DNA of 64,000 nt, from the NCBI RefSeq assembly GCF_033473495.1, contig NC_088939.1, forward strand, positions 2,232,001 to 2,296,000, given 5' to 3'. Made by a program: the position numbers and the translations under genes. A model generated the notes under the pieces. It did no database searches, was not told the origin of the DNA, and worked only from the letters and a program-made list of their open reading frames with translations. This document shows positions 23,908 to 34,764 of this stretch, one piece after another. How positions within the stretch are numbered: position 1 is the stretch's first letter; every line of letters starts with the position of its first letter. This DNA comes from Cercospora beticola (Eukaryota > Ascomycota > Dothideomycetes > Mycosphaerellales > Mycosphaerellaceae).

Positions 23908-25849
23908 GATGTTGTTGGCGAATCTGCCACTGCTGCCCGCGGGAGTTTTCAGCAACCTTTGCTCGCCAGCCCATCTGAAGACAGCAAATCAGAAAGGTCT
24001 CGAATGGCGAATATCGCCGACCCACCAAGGGTGGAACATACAGGGCGTGCTTACGCAGGGCGGAGGCCGAATGGGTCTCGTGGTCGACGCCGTCTTCGGC
24101 CAAGCAACACAAGTGGAGTCTCGGTCTGTCGGTCCGCTGCTGGATTTGTCTTGGTGCCCGACTTCACCTCTGTCTTCACATGAACCACTGGTGAATGCAA
24201 TCGATAAGATGGTCTTTCAAGAACACTGACAGAACATTCCAGATGAACATGCCGCGTGTCACCTTTGTACCAAGCCGATGGTGGTTTTGTTGCGGCGTTT
24301 GAGAACTGCGACATCGGCGACGCGGACACGAAGCATCCTGGTCACCATCATCTTGCGAGTCAGACCGAGATGAATAAGTAACATTGATGCTTCGATGCTA
24401 TGTTTCGATACTAAGCAAGGCTTTGTAGCTGGATGTCTGGCAGACCTTTCCTCAAGTTCCGTAATGTTCACGCCAGCACCTGAACGAGAAAATCGGAAAC
24501 TCGAGACTATGTAATGCGCTGCAGTTGATGGTTCCAGAAAGATCCGTACAATGCGCCAGGACCCTTTGTGCATACCTGCAATCCACCAGCAAGAAACGCT
24601 CTCCGTCCCAGCTTATGCCCTGCCCTCATGACCCCATATCTTGTGCCTAGGCCAACCGCAATGAATCAACGGACATCATATAGGCTGTTGGATGATCGAA
24701 GGCATTGATATGCAGCCCGACGTAGCTGCAGACGAGTACCCCGATGGCCATTGCCACCTCTCATGGTGTTTTCATGCAAGGTAAGACTCACTTCTGCCCT
24801 CGAATGCCGTTTTCTCATTGTGTCCTGCTCATTACAGGACCTCAGCTGGGTGCCACTGCCGCTGCATTGCCTCGTGGTTCGACGATACTGTGGCCTGGCG
24901 TGTTTCAAGGTGACCAACACAACGATACTGTGCGCGACTTATTCCAAGTGCTTTCGTAGCTCTTCCTGATGCTCGTTCCAGCTGCGCTGACGTCAATTTC
25001 GCTGGTCCTATCTGAGCGCGAGCGGCAGGTGGTGGAGGTGGACGAAGGATCCAGCGTTGGAAGAGCGTCGCGGTATGAAGGATCAGTTGTAAAGACCAAT
25101 CGAGCTCGAGTGTAAAGGCTGCATGTGCGTGATACTTCGTGCTATATGCTCGAGAGTCGGCGTATGCGTTCTGGCTTCTAAGCGCTCGATCGAAGAGTGG
25201 AGTCCGGCAGCCAGAACGACTCTGACGATGCTGATAAGATCTGATGCAATTTCAGCGTCGCGAAGGGTGTGGAAGTCTTGACCAAATGTCTTGACTTTGT
25301 TGTTCAGAATGAATTCAACGATACTGACCATCAGGCGCGGGTCAATCCGACTTGTTTGCCCTGGCTGAGCAACGACGGTTGAAATCGGCGAGCGCCCGAT
25401 TGCTTTCAGTAAACGTATCTCTGCAGCAGCATCAATAAAAGGACGTGGTTAATGATTCAGAGCCATGGTATCGCCGCGTGAAGAACGCAACTCGTAGAGC
25501 TGTGAGCTACACTTCAGGGCAAACTGCACCTCACGCGTTAGTGCCTGACGATCTCCACGTCCCACCGTTTGGCAACGATTTTGATCAAAACAATCAGAAA
25601 GTGCGCTAAAATCTTTCCCCCCTCCGTTGCGTTTTCCACTCACCAACAACGACCTCATCAACAACACCCTTGCGCCCTTTCCATCATCTTCACCTCACTA
25701 CATCTTCGACACATCTCTTCTATCACATCATTTCTTCCGCTGCACAAGCGCCACCCCTGACTCCACCGACCGCGCTCGTTGCCGTCAACAGCACTGGCTT
25801 CCAATGGGTGAGTGTCTTGGTTCTTCCCCAGCACGCGCCTGACTTGGCA
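23908..25849. other. Intergenic 1.9-kb stretch
   Basis: Left part: promoter of the DHA1 transporter. Right end (25600-25800): pyrimidine-rich CAAC/TCATC leader ending in GTGAGT at 25808, looking like a transcribed 5' leader of the following intron-dense locus. No gene supported in between. Confidence 0.45.
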
Positions 25850-26951
25850 ATGATGAACACAACGCGCTACACACTACACACTACATTTCAGTCAACAGAT
25901 AGGGAGCCTTCACAATATGTGCCCTTGTCGGAAGGCGTTGACCGCAGCAGCGAGATTCCCGATGCCACCGTCGCAGCTGCTCTGAATTACCTGTCCCTTA
26001 CTGGTGAAGACTTCGCTGACATTTATGGTCTTCATTTCCAGATACTTCCGTCGCCGACAACCAGGCCAGCACTTCAACCCACGTACGTGCCCGTCCCCAC
26101 CCTCCCATTTTGCTGACACCGTCACGCCTCGTTGCGATGGACAATGATTACAACAACTGCTTACACACCTTGATCTACTACACTACTTCATCAACTTGGA
26201 GCTCCTTGCGAGCAATGACAAAATCAAGATCAGTCTGAGCCCTCCTTCGTCGCTGCGGACCTCCAGATCCATCTTTAGTCGCTTGACATTGGCTGGCAAC
26301 ACATCTTCTCTACAGATCCCGCGCGAGCTGGTACCATCTTCCCAACGGTCGCAACTGAACACTCGAGTAAGTACGTGCCACCAGACCTCCCGGCGATCGA
26401 TGGTCATTGATGAACCTTGACTAACTTTCACAGTCTGTGTCAGAGCTCGTTCGACTTCTCGCCGGCGCTCCCATTAGCGACACTCAGCGTTCTACAATCG
26501 GTGAGTGCTATGTCTCCCTGGAGCACGCCTCACTCGGCGATGACTATACCCCAGTCCCTTCATTCTACATTGAGCTAAATTCAACCGGAAATTATTCACC
26601 CGGTATGAGACATCTTGACTCTACCTGGGTGGATTTGCCCACATCTGAAGGGAACTATGAGCCGCCCTACGGGGTTCGCGCAGCATTTTTCCAGAAACCG
26701 ATTCTGGTCGCTGGAAATTGGCTGACGCGCTTTTGCTTCTTGACAGACTACCTATTCGAAGACCCTCAGCAATGAGCTTGGGCAGCAACATCAGTGAGTT
26801 CGACTCTTCAATTCAATGGTGTTTTCATCAATCGCTGACATTCGCTGCAAAATACAGGTCTGATGGTCATAACGACATCGCCCCTGGCAACAAATCCGGC
26901 AAGGCATTTCGCACCATCAGCACTCGGCAAAAATCTGACGATGCCAGCTGA
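25850..26951 (+). CDS. Intron-dense hypothetical gene (model uncertain)
   Basis: Open frame starting MMNTTRYTLHTTFQ at 25850 continues through a series of splice-like junctions: 25850..26082, 26234..26366, 26434..26500, 26555..26602, 26651 onward. Phases match at these joins, with good branch/acceptor pairs such as TTGACTAACTTTCACAG (26418-26433). Two candidate introns (26501-26554, 26603-26650) are multiples of three and may be retained. Frames end at either 26775 (unspliced) or 26951 (after two further splices). The predicted protein is Ser/Thr/Leu rich without signal peptide, membrane span or known motif. Similar exon/intron-like modules continue to about 28440. It could be a real multi-exon protein gene, two genes, or a spliced non-coding transcript. 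Confidence 0.35.
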
Positions 26952-28833
26952 AGAGCAGTCTCGAGGTACGTTTGCTGCCACCCATCATCAACTACATCAC
27001 CTGATGACACCCAACACATATCACCCATGCACAGAAGTGTCTGTTGACAACACACCATCGCTCTGACGCGCGTTCCTCACACTTGCCTTGACAAAGCACC
27101 TCTTGATCATCGAACAACACACTAACATCTTGCATAAATCTTTGACGTTGCTGCTCCCGAGCATAGCGCCCAAAATTAGTCAGCCAATCCCCGAGAAGTC
27201 ACCAAGGCCGAAGGACTTTACGGAGATCAGCCCTCCATCTCAGTGGAATGAGGTGAGTTCAAATCTGGATATCCGTTCCGTGTTCTATGATGATTGGCGT
27301 TATTCGTCATCGTACAGATGGTGGATGTGTTGAGAGTGCCCATGAGTCTGAGGAGACTTTCACGCGTGGTCTATTTTCTGTTCACTCGCTTTCGGGAAAA
27401 CACGCTGACCATCCACCTTCTTGCCACAAGATCATCTCCTCAATATTCACCAGCCTACGCAAGTTCGACAACGTCCGTAAGTACGGACATCCTCTCCCTC
27501 CCCTCACGCTTTGCATGATTACATCGATAACTGCATATAGCTTACCCACTGGGTCGTCTCCCTTTCCAGAAGGGTGGCACCCGAGTGGACGTGCCATGAT
27601 GAATTAACCTTTCAATACACACTCGATCTCCTTTCCCATATATGACACTCTACTTCGGCCCGCTTAAGCTCGTGCACTTCAGTCGCGAACTTATACTGAC
27701 GCTCTGGGCACCACATTTGCAGGATGAGGCGTTGTTCTCCACCGAAGGATGGACTCCACAGAAGCTTCAAAGCAACCCCTCGAGCCCGATGCAATACCCA
27801 ACGCCAAGACGAGCGTCGATCACGCAGAGGGAAGTCAAGTCCCCCTTCTCCCTCCCCCACTTCCAATGATGATACCCATATCGTTCGAGTGATTGCCCCC
27901 GCAACATGATCACAACCAAATTATCGCAAATTCTATCCATCTGATACTGCGCATCTGCACTCGATCACCGAGCAACCTCTTTGGTAGCCCACCATTGACT
28001 CATCTCGTAGGAATCTGCATCAAGCCACCTGGATTACGCGGTGCATCACTTTCATCTGGTAAGTTCTTCCCAGTCCATTCAACAATACAACTCGCTACCA
28101 GCAAGATGATTTCACAAATCCATCAAAAATTGTGCCCTGAATATCGGCCCTCCGAGCGTTGACGAGAAATATTATTTCTGACTCCCCTTTCACTGTTGCA
28201 ACAAGCACATTATGGAAGTTTCGATCGATCTCATAGCTAATGTTGCACAGGCTTTTGCGCTCACAGCAATGCGACAAGACGAATCGCGTGCATGCGAGCC
28301 GTCCTTGCACATCCGCAGCAGCGATACCGACCACGACTCAACGAGATCATCGTGCTTTATCCTTCAACAGCGGTAAGTACAGCCCCCTCCTCAACTCCTA
28401 CCCAAATGATGAATCAAAGCCAGTCATGTAGTACAGAATGCTTTTGTTGAAAAAAGGTTTTCTGATTGCCATGCATTTGCAGTCTCAATAACATGCTTTA
28501 GGGATGAACATCTGCTGATGAAGTTGACAGAGACCTGATTTTCTTTAATACCGCGCCGCCACATCTTACGACGAGTCGACTTGAGAAAAAGAGGTGGACA
28601 GTGGTAAGGAGGACAACGGAAGGGTCGCAGTTGTTACTTGTGCTGGATATGACAATACTGGGGATTGATTGCAATGAAGAGGGAAAGAGGTGGAAGGGGA
28701 TTTGAGATACTCGCAGCTTCAGCAGCGCTTGGGTCAAGAGGGTTCGCTGCTTCGAGGCAGTAGTCGTGTGCCACAAATTTGGAAGGACATTGTTCTATTT
28801 TGTAGTACACGTATCTTCACAGACAGTGCTATC
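26952..28833 (+). other. Further exon/intron-like modules, product unknown
   Basis: The series of small open segments bounded by donors and acceptors goes on: GTACGT...CACAG near 26966-27034, GTGAGT...TACAG near 27252-27318, GTAAGT...CATATAG near 27479-27540 (after which the frame ends DNVPYPLGRLPFQKGGTRVDVP at 27599), a TTGCAG acceptor near 27722, GTAAGT at 28060, an acceptor GTTGCACAG near 28250 and GTAAGT near 28374. None yields a recognised protein. I report it as probable transcribed, spliced sequence of unknown nature. Confidence 0.3.
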
Positions 28834-30072
28834 TCACAGCTTCGAAGCACTCTCCAACGCATCAGCTCTCGATATGACCGCCAATCTCCTTGGCCCCTCC
28901 CTCTTGAAGTCCACCAACACACACTGATCATTAGGCCCTCTTCGATCTGTGCCTTCCAGCTCGGGTCCAGGGCGGTTCAATGCAAGGACCTGTCGTCCAT
29001 CTTCACGCTTCTTCCCGTAAGGAGGAGGCATCGTTGTAGGAGAAATGCACGATTCAACAAATGAAGGGTCGCCGGACTTCGCAAAATCCAACAGCCTCTT
29101 GCGTCGCGCTTCCAACTCTTCTCGCGGGACTTCTTTGCGTGAGACGGAGCCATAATCTGAGGGAGATTTTAGGTCGTCCAGGAACTGCGCAACGTGATGA
29201 AGGAGGAAGAACTGTGGCGGGAACAAGATTATCCGCCCTTCTTGAGCGAGTCTCAGCCACGCTGATGCAGGTAAGAATCGTGCTGTAGTGTGCTCTTTGC
29301 CGCCGTCTGTTGTCGGCGAAGGGATAGAGACCTCAGCTTCGGAATCGTCGGGGTTGCCAGAGCCTTCTGAGATAGGCGTCGAAGAGAGTGTAGGTAGGAA
29401 ATACAGGTACATCTGAGTGGTGAATCTTTTCGGCACGTTCGTTGGCGTAACCCATCTCGTGAAGGGTGTCAGGCCTTCAGTATCTGCGCGACCACCCTTC
29501 TGAGATAGCCATTTTGCGAAAGGGACTTTACTGCCGTGAACAAGCAACCGACCTTCTTCCCGCTGGTCTTGCGGGACCTCAATCAATCTGCCAAAGCCGT
29601 TATTTCGCGCCAAGACGATGCCGGACTCTTCGAATGTCTCTCGAATGGCAGCCATGCGGTACACCTCGCTGTCTTTATGCCGCTCTGGGTGATCTGGCTC
29701 CGGTGCGCGGCCATCGTGGAACTCTGAAACGTTGCCGCCAGGAAAGACGTGAGCCGAGGGAAACGAAGAAGACTGCTTGACGCGTTGCAGGAGAAGCACT
29801 TGGTTGTTGGGCGAGATGAGGAGAACACTGGAGCTGGGTCTTGGTATGGCTGGAGTCTTCTTATCTTTGGGCGGAGTTGTGGAGTAGCTCTTGACCGATG
29901 TTGCTGCTCGCTTCTCTTTCGGAGGCATGTTTAAGGATGTCTGACGTAGGAGGCCGTTTCTGGCAGGCTGGTCTTGGCTTGAGGCAGTTGACAAGTTTCT
30001 GATGGGTATTTGCGCCAACGACAGATTCTTCAATGGAATGTGGACTGTCCTGGAAGTTATCAGCAGTGACAT
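28834..30072 (-). CDS. Nudix hydrolase, NUDT19/RP2-like
   Basis: Single-exon 412-aa protein. The Nudix box is split by an insertion, as in NUDT19: PGGNVSEFHDG (111-121) then REtfEEsG (RETFEESG, 144-151), the residues that bind Mg2+ and cleave the diphosphate. NUDT19 enzymes hydrolyse CoA and acyl-CoA type substrates. The first 30 residues (MSLLITSRTVHIPLKN..) are basic and hydroxylated without acids, like a mitochondrial presequence; animal NUDT19 is peroxisomal, but this C-terminus (ESASKL) ends in -SKL, a canonical PTS1. The protein may therefore be peroxisomal, mitochondrial or dual; a start at Met49 (MPPKEKRA) would remove the presequence. It is divergently arranged with the Ser/Thr-rich gene at 30560. 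Confidence 0.9.
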   Translation of the reverse strand: MSLLITSRTVHIPLKNLSLAQIPIRNLSTASSQDQPARNGLLRQTSLNMPPKEKRAATSVKSYSTTPPKDKKTPAIPRPSSSVLLISPNNQVLLLQRVKQSSSFPSAHVFPGGNVSEFHDGRAPEPDHPERHKDSEVYRMAAIRETFEESGIVLARNNGFGRLIEVPQDQREEGRLLVHGSKVPFAKWLSQKGGRADTEGLTPFTRWVTPTNVPKRFTTQMYLYFLPTLSSTPISEGSGNPDDSEAEVSIPSPTTDGGKEHTTARFLPASAWLRLAQEGRIILFPPQFFLLHHVAQFLDDLKSPSDYGSVSRKEVPREELEARRKRLLDFAKSGDPSFVESCISPTTMPPPYGKKREDGRQVLALNRPGPELEGTDRRGPNDQCVLVDFKREGPRRLAVISRADALESASKL

Positions 30073-30559
30073 GGCCTGACAGAGTCAGTTTGCTAAAGGT
30101 CTGGTAGTAAGAGAGATGTGGTAGCGCAGGCGTGGCGTGGATGAACGGCTGGGCGGGGAGAGTTTTGCCGCAAGCCGAGGCCGAGCAAGGACCATTCACT
30201 CACCGTCTGACACTTGCTGCTCGCTTTTCATGTGATCCCATACAGCTATGCTATGCTATACCATGGCCTCCACGCTTGTCTGCATGCTATCACTGTTCCA
30301 TCCCGACCTTCCAAGATGAAGTGGACACCCTGCCGTGACAATTTGGATGCAGACGATGGGCCGATTGCCGTAGGATCACGTATGCCGCGCCATTGGCACG
30401 CAGGCGAGTAGGTTCGGTAGCGCGCCCATCGCGACGGGTTGAGTATATATTGTCGCAAACCTTGCTGCTTCTGCAGCGGCGTCATCGTCAACTTCACACT
30501 GTACAGCAGAGAACACGCATCACAAGCAGTATCGCAAGACCACCACGATATCCGACAGC
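30073..30559. promoter_or_regulatory. Divergent promoter, Nudix gene / Ser-Thr-rich protein
   Basis: The 487-bp region lies between two divergent start codons. A TATATA-type box (GAGTATATATTG, 30440-30451) stands about 110 bp before the plus-strand ATG. No operator can be named. Confidence 0.4.
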
Positions 30560-31078
30560 ATGTCCAGCACCGCCGTATCAGCCGCGCCCGACGCGAGCCT
30601 TTTCGTTCCCTTCACGCAGACCTTCGTCCAGACAAGCGGCAGCGAGACGTCCACTGTGGAGTACACTTTGGTGGGACAAGTCCTCGACAACGGACAGACC
30701 AACTGGGTCGGCTACGATGAAGGAGGAGCAGAATACTTGTACACTGGCTCGGTTGCGAACGCACAGCAGACGACCCTGGCCGGCGAGGTGTACTATGTGA
30801 GCAGCGGCGATGCTCCAGCCGGATACATCGCGACCGCTTCAGGCGTTGAAGGATCCATGACCACTCAAGCGGCCGAGAGCAACTCTCCCAGCAGCACGAG
30901 CGGCTCTGGCGACGACAGCAGCGCGACTGGATCGAGCAGCCCGGCCGAGAGCGAATCGTCCTCCAACACCGGATCTGGCGCATCGGCAGAGACGAGCCAG
31001 CCAAACAACAGCCACCGCATGTCTGCTGGAGCTGCCTTCGCTCTGGCGGTCGGTCTTTTGGCCGTCATTGCCCTGTAA
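30560..31078 (+). CDS. Ser/Thr-rich surface-type protein with C-terminal hydrophobic anchor
   Basis: Single-exon 172-aa frame starting MSSTAVSAAPDASLFVPF. Residues 20-90 form a compact, beta-rich segment (VEYTLVGQVLDNGQTNWVGY) with no Cys; 95-150 is Ser/Thr/Gly-rich low complexity (SSATGSSSPAESESSS), likely O-glycosylated; the last 19 residues (MSAGAAFALAVGLLAVIAL) are hydrophobic and end the protein, as in GPI-anchored or tail-anchored proteins. No N-terminal signal peptide is visible, which is odd for a GPI protein and suggests an unseen upstream exon or non-classical tail anchoring. Function unknown. Confidence 0.7.
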   Translation: MSSTAVSAAPDASLFVPFTQTFVQTSGSETSTVEYTLVGQVLDNGQTNWVGYDEGGAEYLYTGSVANAQQTTLAGEVYYVSSGDAPAGYIATASGVEGSMTTQAAESNSPSSTSGSGDDSSATGSSSPAESESSSNTGSGASAETSQPNNSHRMSAGAAFALAVGLLAVIAL

Positions 31079-31391
31079 ACTTAGGAAGTGAAGGACGAGC
31101 CATGAAGAAAGGGGCGAACGATGCGATATGAAGGATACGAGCAATACAGAAGTGGGCCAGAATTGACGACAGATGAGGAGGGGCGCCAGAACCTGTACAG
31201 TGAATGTAGTAGTAAAGACGCGCCGTAATGCTAATGCAAGTTTGCCCGTTGACGCAGCTTCAGTCCCCCGTCACGCGAAGCTTTGGCCTCTGCAAACTGA
31301 AGCCGACTCAAATCCACTGACAGCTTACACACCCACTTGACCTGAAGACCAGCGCGCACATCACACCACACACATCACAGAAGCACGCACC
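31079..31391. other. Short intergenic region
   Basis: 3' flank of the Ser/Thr-rich gene and promoter of the coiled-coil gene; CA-rich leader (CACACATCACACCACACAC) before ATG 31392. Nothing else seen. Confidence 0.5.
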
Positions 31392-31921
31392 ATGGCCGAC
31401 AACAAGACGAGCCACGAGGAGAAGATCAGTCTCCTCAGGCAGATGAAGTCGCTGCTGGAGCAGCGCACAGCCCGTAAGAGCGCAACCCCTTCGAGCCACG
31501 CGAGCTCAATCTTGACGGTCCAAAGCTGACACCAGCGATCAGAGCACGACGAGCAGAGAGACCGGGCCAACAAGGCCGAGAAAGAGAACGTTGCCCTCCG
31601 GGGCGAGATCAAGTGGTTGTGGGAGGAGTTGACTGCTGTCCGCTCGAGAGGTAGGAAACGCCTCCAGCCATTGCATTTTCCCCGATCGAACAAATGACTG
31701 ACCACCTAATAACAGAGCACAATGGCCAGCAGGCCATCTACGCCGTCGCCACCGGCTACCTCTCCGCCGCCAACGACCGCGCCGCCGCCGCCGAAGCTCG
31801 CGCAGAGAAGGCAGAGCAGGACGCCCACGTCCTGAAAGTCGCGCTCCAAGCGACAATTGGGCGCGCCTGGGGAGGTGATGGCCCCCAGCAGCAGCAGCAA
31901 CAACAACAACAGCAACAGTAG
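31392..31921 (+). CDS. Small coiled-coil protein with polyglutamine tail (three exons)
   Basis: Exons 31392..31473, 31543..31650, 31716..31921; 396 nt, 131 aa, junctions in frame. The protein starts MADNKTSHEEKISLLRQMKSL and is almost wholly helical: heptad-like segments EEKISLLRQMKSLLEQR and NKAEKENVALRGEIKWLWEEL, then an Ala-rich helix (SAANDRAAAAEARAEKAEQD). It ends in GDGP followed by ten glutamines encoded by mixed CAG/CAA. No signal or membrane segment. No family recognised; likely an oligomeric adaptor. Confidence 0.65.
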
Positions 31922-32773
31922 GCGCTGTAAATGCCATTCTCCACCACCGCGGCCGCCATCAAGGCCACTATAACTAGATAGGAGAACACCACATACCATA
32001 CCATAATTTTAGAAGCATACCGCTGCGGCGGTCCCTGCTCGGTTCTCCTGTCGAATCATCTTGACAGAGCTCCTTGGATTCCATATGGATGAGATTTGGG
32101 CATTGAAATGAATTTGAAAATCATTGAGACTGCTGACTTGAGTAGGACATTGACGCTCACTGTATCATGGCTCACCTGTTCGCAGGTTGACATTTCCTGC
32201 GAAATCGTGGTTACAAAGCTATCAAAGGTGCATCCGACTTTAAGAAGCATCTGATGAATTGGATGAGTCTTCACATGAGCAACTCCTCATCTGTGTCATT
32301 TGAAGGATCGCTCATTGACAAAGAAAGTCCGTGTGCATTCAGATGCGGATATACAGTCGATTATATCGATTCTGACTTCTGGAGGCAACTGGTTTCGCAG
32401 CAGGGGCGCGATCGAAGGAAGTAACTCCTAGTCTGATGCTTCTGCTTGTTCTGCAAATTTCAGAGCTGCTTAATATCGAAATAGAATATCGAACTCGGGT
32501 TTCACCCCTTTCGAAGCGATATAGTGAAGCGGCTGAGCAAGCAGGGTTCACGATCCTTCACCGGTCAAGCATGCAATCCTTACGGAATGTTAAGCGCCGT
32601 GTCCAAGAAGATTATTGGCGGTTCTCACAGTTACAGCACGACTCCCCGCGTACAACATATGTAATGCGCCACACGAGTGGGCTCGCTAAAACGGCGAAGC
32701 AAGTATAAGGATGATCGCACACCCACAATCATGGTCTGGAGATTTGGTCGACTGTCTTCCAACGTGCAACATC
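31922..32773 (+). other. Intergenic region with coding-like remnants
   Basis: Base composition differs from neighbours (more A/T). An open stretch ending at 32424 reads protein-like residues (DFKKHLMNWMSLHMSN, then CGYTVDYIDSDFWRQL) but is bounded upstream by a stop, and 32436-32708 is open in another frame (SPLSKRYSEAAEQAGF). No splice joins them in frame. It could be decayed gene remains or two exons of an unmodelled gene. Confidence 0.3.
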
Positions 32774-33712
32774 ATGTTCATATCAAAAGCGAAACTCGTA
32801 TACTTTCTTGTAATATCGTTCATTACCACCGCTTCCGCACAAGATCCTCAATGCTACTGGCCAAACGGCTCGCCCGACAATAGCTTGGTGCCGTGCGACC
32901 CTACCGGGTCCACCACCGTGTCTTGCTGTTACAAGAACACTTTCTGCACGCAGAACAACCTCTGTCTCGCAGGCGGTAACTACTACCGAGGCGGCTGCAC
33001 CGATAAAACCTGGAGAGATGGGCGATGCACTGGAGCTAAAGATTGCGAGTCTGCGATTCCTTTCACCCAGACCATGATATATGTGTGCGGAAGAGATGGC
33101 GTTTTCGGATGTGATCGATCTGGCAACGGAGCAGCATTCGATTGTAGCCGGAATTTTACGCTCTCGGGGCCTTGGGATATTGTGCTACGAGCGGATCAGG
33201 TTCCTTCACTCAGTGGCAATAAGCTCATCACTGTGGATCCGACAGGAGGTTTGGAGAACTTGCCAGCTGCTACGGTTACGGTGACTACGACGCCTCCAGT
33301 GAGATTCTCCACGGTAAGGTTGCAGACGATCTGAGGATTGAAAATGGCGCTAACAACTCTTCTGGTGACGTCGAATGGTGTGACGAGCACTATTGCCATC
33401 ACGAGCGTACCCAGTTCTAGTTCAGAGACAACGAATACCGGAGCTATCGCAGGCGGGACGGTTGGCGGAGTGGCGGGTTTGGTGTTCCTTGCGCTGGCTA
33501 TTTGGTTTTTCATCGCTCGAAGAACAAAGTCGAAGAAGACGCGAGAGTTTGCGTCCAGTCATGCTGCGAATGAGCTGCCTGCAGCGAAAAGACCAAGTGA
33601 AGAGAAGCCAGCGCTGGGTGATTTTCACGAGGTCGACGGCCGTGAGGTACCAGCTGAAGTAGCGGGCGTGCCAGAACGAGTAGAGTTGGATGCCGGCTTT
33701 CGTGAGAGATGA
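32774..33712 (+). CDS. Cys-rich single-pass membrane protein (secreted ectodomain)
   Basis: The ATG at 32774 gives a clear signal peptide (MFISKAKLVYFLVISFITTASA) before QDPQCYW. The ectodomain has about 14 Cys in a pattern common in fungal cell-surface proteins (CCYKNTFC-TQNNLCLAGG, GGCTDKTW), then a Thr-rich stalk. In the continuous frame a TGA at 33332-33334 would stop the protein before the membrane helix (GAIAGGTVGGVAGLVFLALAIWF) and basic/acidic cytosolic tail. A 114-nt intron 33314-33427 (GTAAGG...CAGAG, with GCTAAC inside) removes the stop, keeps frame and joins the Thr stalk smoothly to TTNTGAIAGG; exons 32774..33313 and 33428..33712 give 274 aa. Function unknown; resembles wall-sensor-like or Mid2-like topology only. 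Confidence 0.65.
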
Positions 33713-34145
33713 AATGTACAGTGTAATAACGCAGAGAGCAAGGGCAATAAAGTGAGCATTGACTTGTTCCTCGGACGCATATCTGCTCGTTCATCGTGAT
33801 CATGTCTTCAGGTCTCTCTTCCTCTAATCTATCGTGTTAACACCACACCGCAGAACAACAGTCTTCGTCAGCCAGACATTGCAGGTGGCCCTATAGCTGA
33901 TGACACCAGCTGACCTGGCCTGCTCACCCAGTCAAAGGTGACCCTTGTCCGGCGAGCGCCTGTCCCGTCAAAGCAGCTCCCTTTTCTCCCTGCACGCCAT
34001 TCGCAATCTTACTCTTATGCACCGCATGCGCCTTCTCAATGCGCTTCTTGTCATCGTCCGCATAAGTTCCAGACCTCAAGTTCACTGGAAGGCGTCCCAT
34101 GTGGTCAGCGCTGAGATGCGGGGCTGATGGGTGTATGCATGTTGC
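33713..34145. other. Convergent intergenic region
   Basis: 3' flanks of the Cys-rich membrane gene (plus) and the DUF2231 gene (minus). No gene or clear terminator seen. Confidence 0.5.
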
Positions 34146-34764
34146 TTATTGGGACTTCTTACCCTCCTTCTTGCCCGCGCTCAAGCTCGAGAAGCCAACG
34201 CCGTAGTTATATGTCAGGGTGCCACCGATATTGGCTCCCATCAGCAGGAGGCCGAGCGTGAGAAACTCAGCGAACACGAAAGCGCTGGATGGGGCGTATG
34301 CTGCAGCGGCGGTGCCTGGAATCTTGCCGGCGATTGTGTCGTTGACTTGCGCGCGGCGGCTGTACCAGATGTAGGTGGAGACAGCAATCACGATGTCGTT
34401 GGCGACGGCGTGGGCAATTGTGGCCTTGACCTTGGTTCGGACTGTCTTGCCGTCTGCTTCGTGCATGCCTTGCTTGCTGATCATCATGACAAGCTCGCGG
34501 CCGCCTGTGACGACTGCTGGAATGGCCGTCAACAGGCCCAGGGAGAGCAGATAGTAGGAGCTGCGCGTGATGTCGTTGGGGCCGAGGAGGGCATTTTGGG
34601 CGAATGCTGGGAGGGAAGTGCGGTACGTGTGGAGGATGTCGAGGGCGTAGGCCGTGAAGAGGAAGGCGATGGGGAAGTGGACGACCGCTGGATGTACTGG
34701 CCTGAGAATTGTCAGTATGGGGATGGTCCCACCAAGGACCTATATCGTCTACTCACTTGCCCAT
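34146..34764 (-). CDS. DUF2231-type membrane protein
   Basis: Two exons: 34764..34757 (only ATGGGCAA) and 34701..34146, separated by a 55-nt GTGAGT...TTCTCAG intron; 564 nt, 187 aa. Splicing restores the N-terminal block MGKPVHPAVVHFPIAFLFTA, which matches the HPxxVHFPIA signature of DUF2231 proteins. About four membrane helices follow (YLLSLGLLTAIPAVVTGG; IAHAVANDIVIAVSTYIW; VFAEFLTLGLLLMGANIGG) and a Lys-rich tail. Role unknown; family members are predicted inner-membrane proteins in bacteria and small membrane proteins in fungi. Confidence 0.8.

Noticed and set aside
30612..31004. Arg/Ser-rich frame antisense to the Ser/Thr-rich gene
   Set aside because: Mirror image of repetitive Ser codons on the other strand.
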